From Halobacteriovorax sp. (GTDB taxonomy: Bacteria; Bdellovibrionota; Bacteriovoracia; Bacteriovoracales; Bacteriovoracaceae): a stretch of 64,000 nucleotides of DNA. The DNA is taken from contig PBIO01000014.1 in the NCBI GenBank assembly GCA_002720865.1, forward strand, positions 310,001-374,000, given 5' to 3'. Position 1 is the stretch's first letter. The number at the start of each line of letters is the position of its first letter. Made by a program: the position numbers and the translations under genes. Shown piece by piece: positions 63,926-64,000 of this stretch. Below the pieces are notes generated by a model. The model made no database searches. It saw nothing but the letters and a program-made list of their open reading frames with translations, and was not told where the DNA came from.

Positions 63926-64000
63926 CAAATGAACTAGTAGGGAAGACAACTTCTCCTAAAAGAATTTTAATTGCGAATAGGGGTGAAATTGCTAGTCGTG
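63922..64000 (+). CDS. Biotin carboxylase subunit (5' part only)
   Basis: The gene runs off the window end. The readable start MTNELVGKTTSPKRILIANR continues into GEIASR, the ATP-grasp biotin carboxylase N-terminus. The overlap ATGA with the carboxyltransferase stop shows coupling. Whether a biotin carrier domain is fused at the C-terminus cannot be seen here. Confidence 0.88.
   Translation, partial: MTNELVGKTTSPKRILIANRGEIASR

Overview
The window is an AT-rich chromosomal segment of a motile Gram-negative bacterium. Evidence for the cell type: P- and L-ring flagellar genes, LpxC (lipid A), a BamD-like lipoprotein, a TonB-like protein and several lipoproteins. TTG starts, many small lipoprotein and TPR genes, csrA-fliW beside the flagellar hook genes, and an AT-rich but otherwise proteobacterial ribosomal supercluster suggest the Bdellovibrionota, most likely a Bacteriovorax/Halobacteriovorax-like organism. 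That assignment is an inference from gene content; no 16S rRNA gene is present. I see no insertion sequences, prophage, CRISPR array or defence island. Most of the window is housekeeping DNA, and the interest lies in broken or divergent members of known families and in RNA-level signals.

Layout. (1) 1-2713: an AI-2E/PerM-family permease, a BamD-like lipoprotein and a TPR protein, closed by a terminator that also serves the opposite strand. (2) 2791-12084, minus strand: a flagellar block read as flgF-flgG-flgA-flgH-flgI, then flgJ-flgM-flgN-flgK-flgL-csrA-fliW. It combines rod, P/L-ring and hook-junction genes with their export chaperone, the anti-sigma factor FlgM and the CsrA/FliW flagellin-control pair. 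(3) 12174-17379, plus strand: a possible xseA remnant, xseB, a patatin-like lipoprotein whose nucleophile position is Gly, a class A penicillin-binding protein and a TonB-like protein. (4) 17382-20329, minus strand: a small unknown gene and folD-gcvT-gcvH (one-carbon metabolism). (5) 20450-22861: a small membrane protein and ruvC-ruvA-ruvB. (6) 22858-24617, minus strand: a 38-residue peptide gene, a FecR-domain gene with an in-frame stop in its signal peptide, a hotdog thioesterase and a glycine-zipper lipoprotein. (7) 24932-28412: lpxC, proS, rlmB.

(8) 28481-59804 is one long gene-expression supercluster: tRNA-Thr(TGT)-Tyr(GTA)-Gly(TCC)-Thr(GGT)-tuf, tRNA-Trp(CCA), secE-nusG-rplKAJL-rpoBC, rpsL-rpsG, a fusA-type gene, then the S10, spc and alpha operons. 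The tRNA-tuf part has the same order as thrU-tyrU-glyT-thrT-tufB in E. coli. Departures from the E. coli arrangement are: no tuf after fusA, no rpsD between rpsK and rpoA, intrinsic terminators or hairpins at rplL/rpoB, rpoC/rpsL, rpsL/rpsG and rpsG/fusA, and acidic or Lys/Ala-rich extensions on NusG, L10, L3 and S5. The EF-G gene has weaker codon bias than tuf, no visible Shine-Dalgarno and a terminator directly upstream, so it may not be the main EF-G.

(9) 59874-64000: a TlpA-like thioredoxin, a sigma-54 activator with a PocR-like sensory domain, and a biotin-dependent acyl-CoA carboxylase (carboxyltransferase complete, biotin carboxylase cut by the window edge). The ribosome-binding site of the carboxyltransferase is the 3' arm of a terminator-like hairpin.

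Best leads: the nonsense codon in the FecR signal peptide, the apparent xseA relic, the patatin-like lipoprotein lacking its nucleophile, the divergent EF-G, and the hairpin that buries the carboxyltransferase ribosome-binding site.
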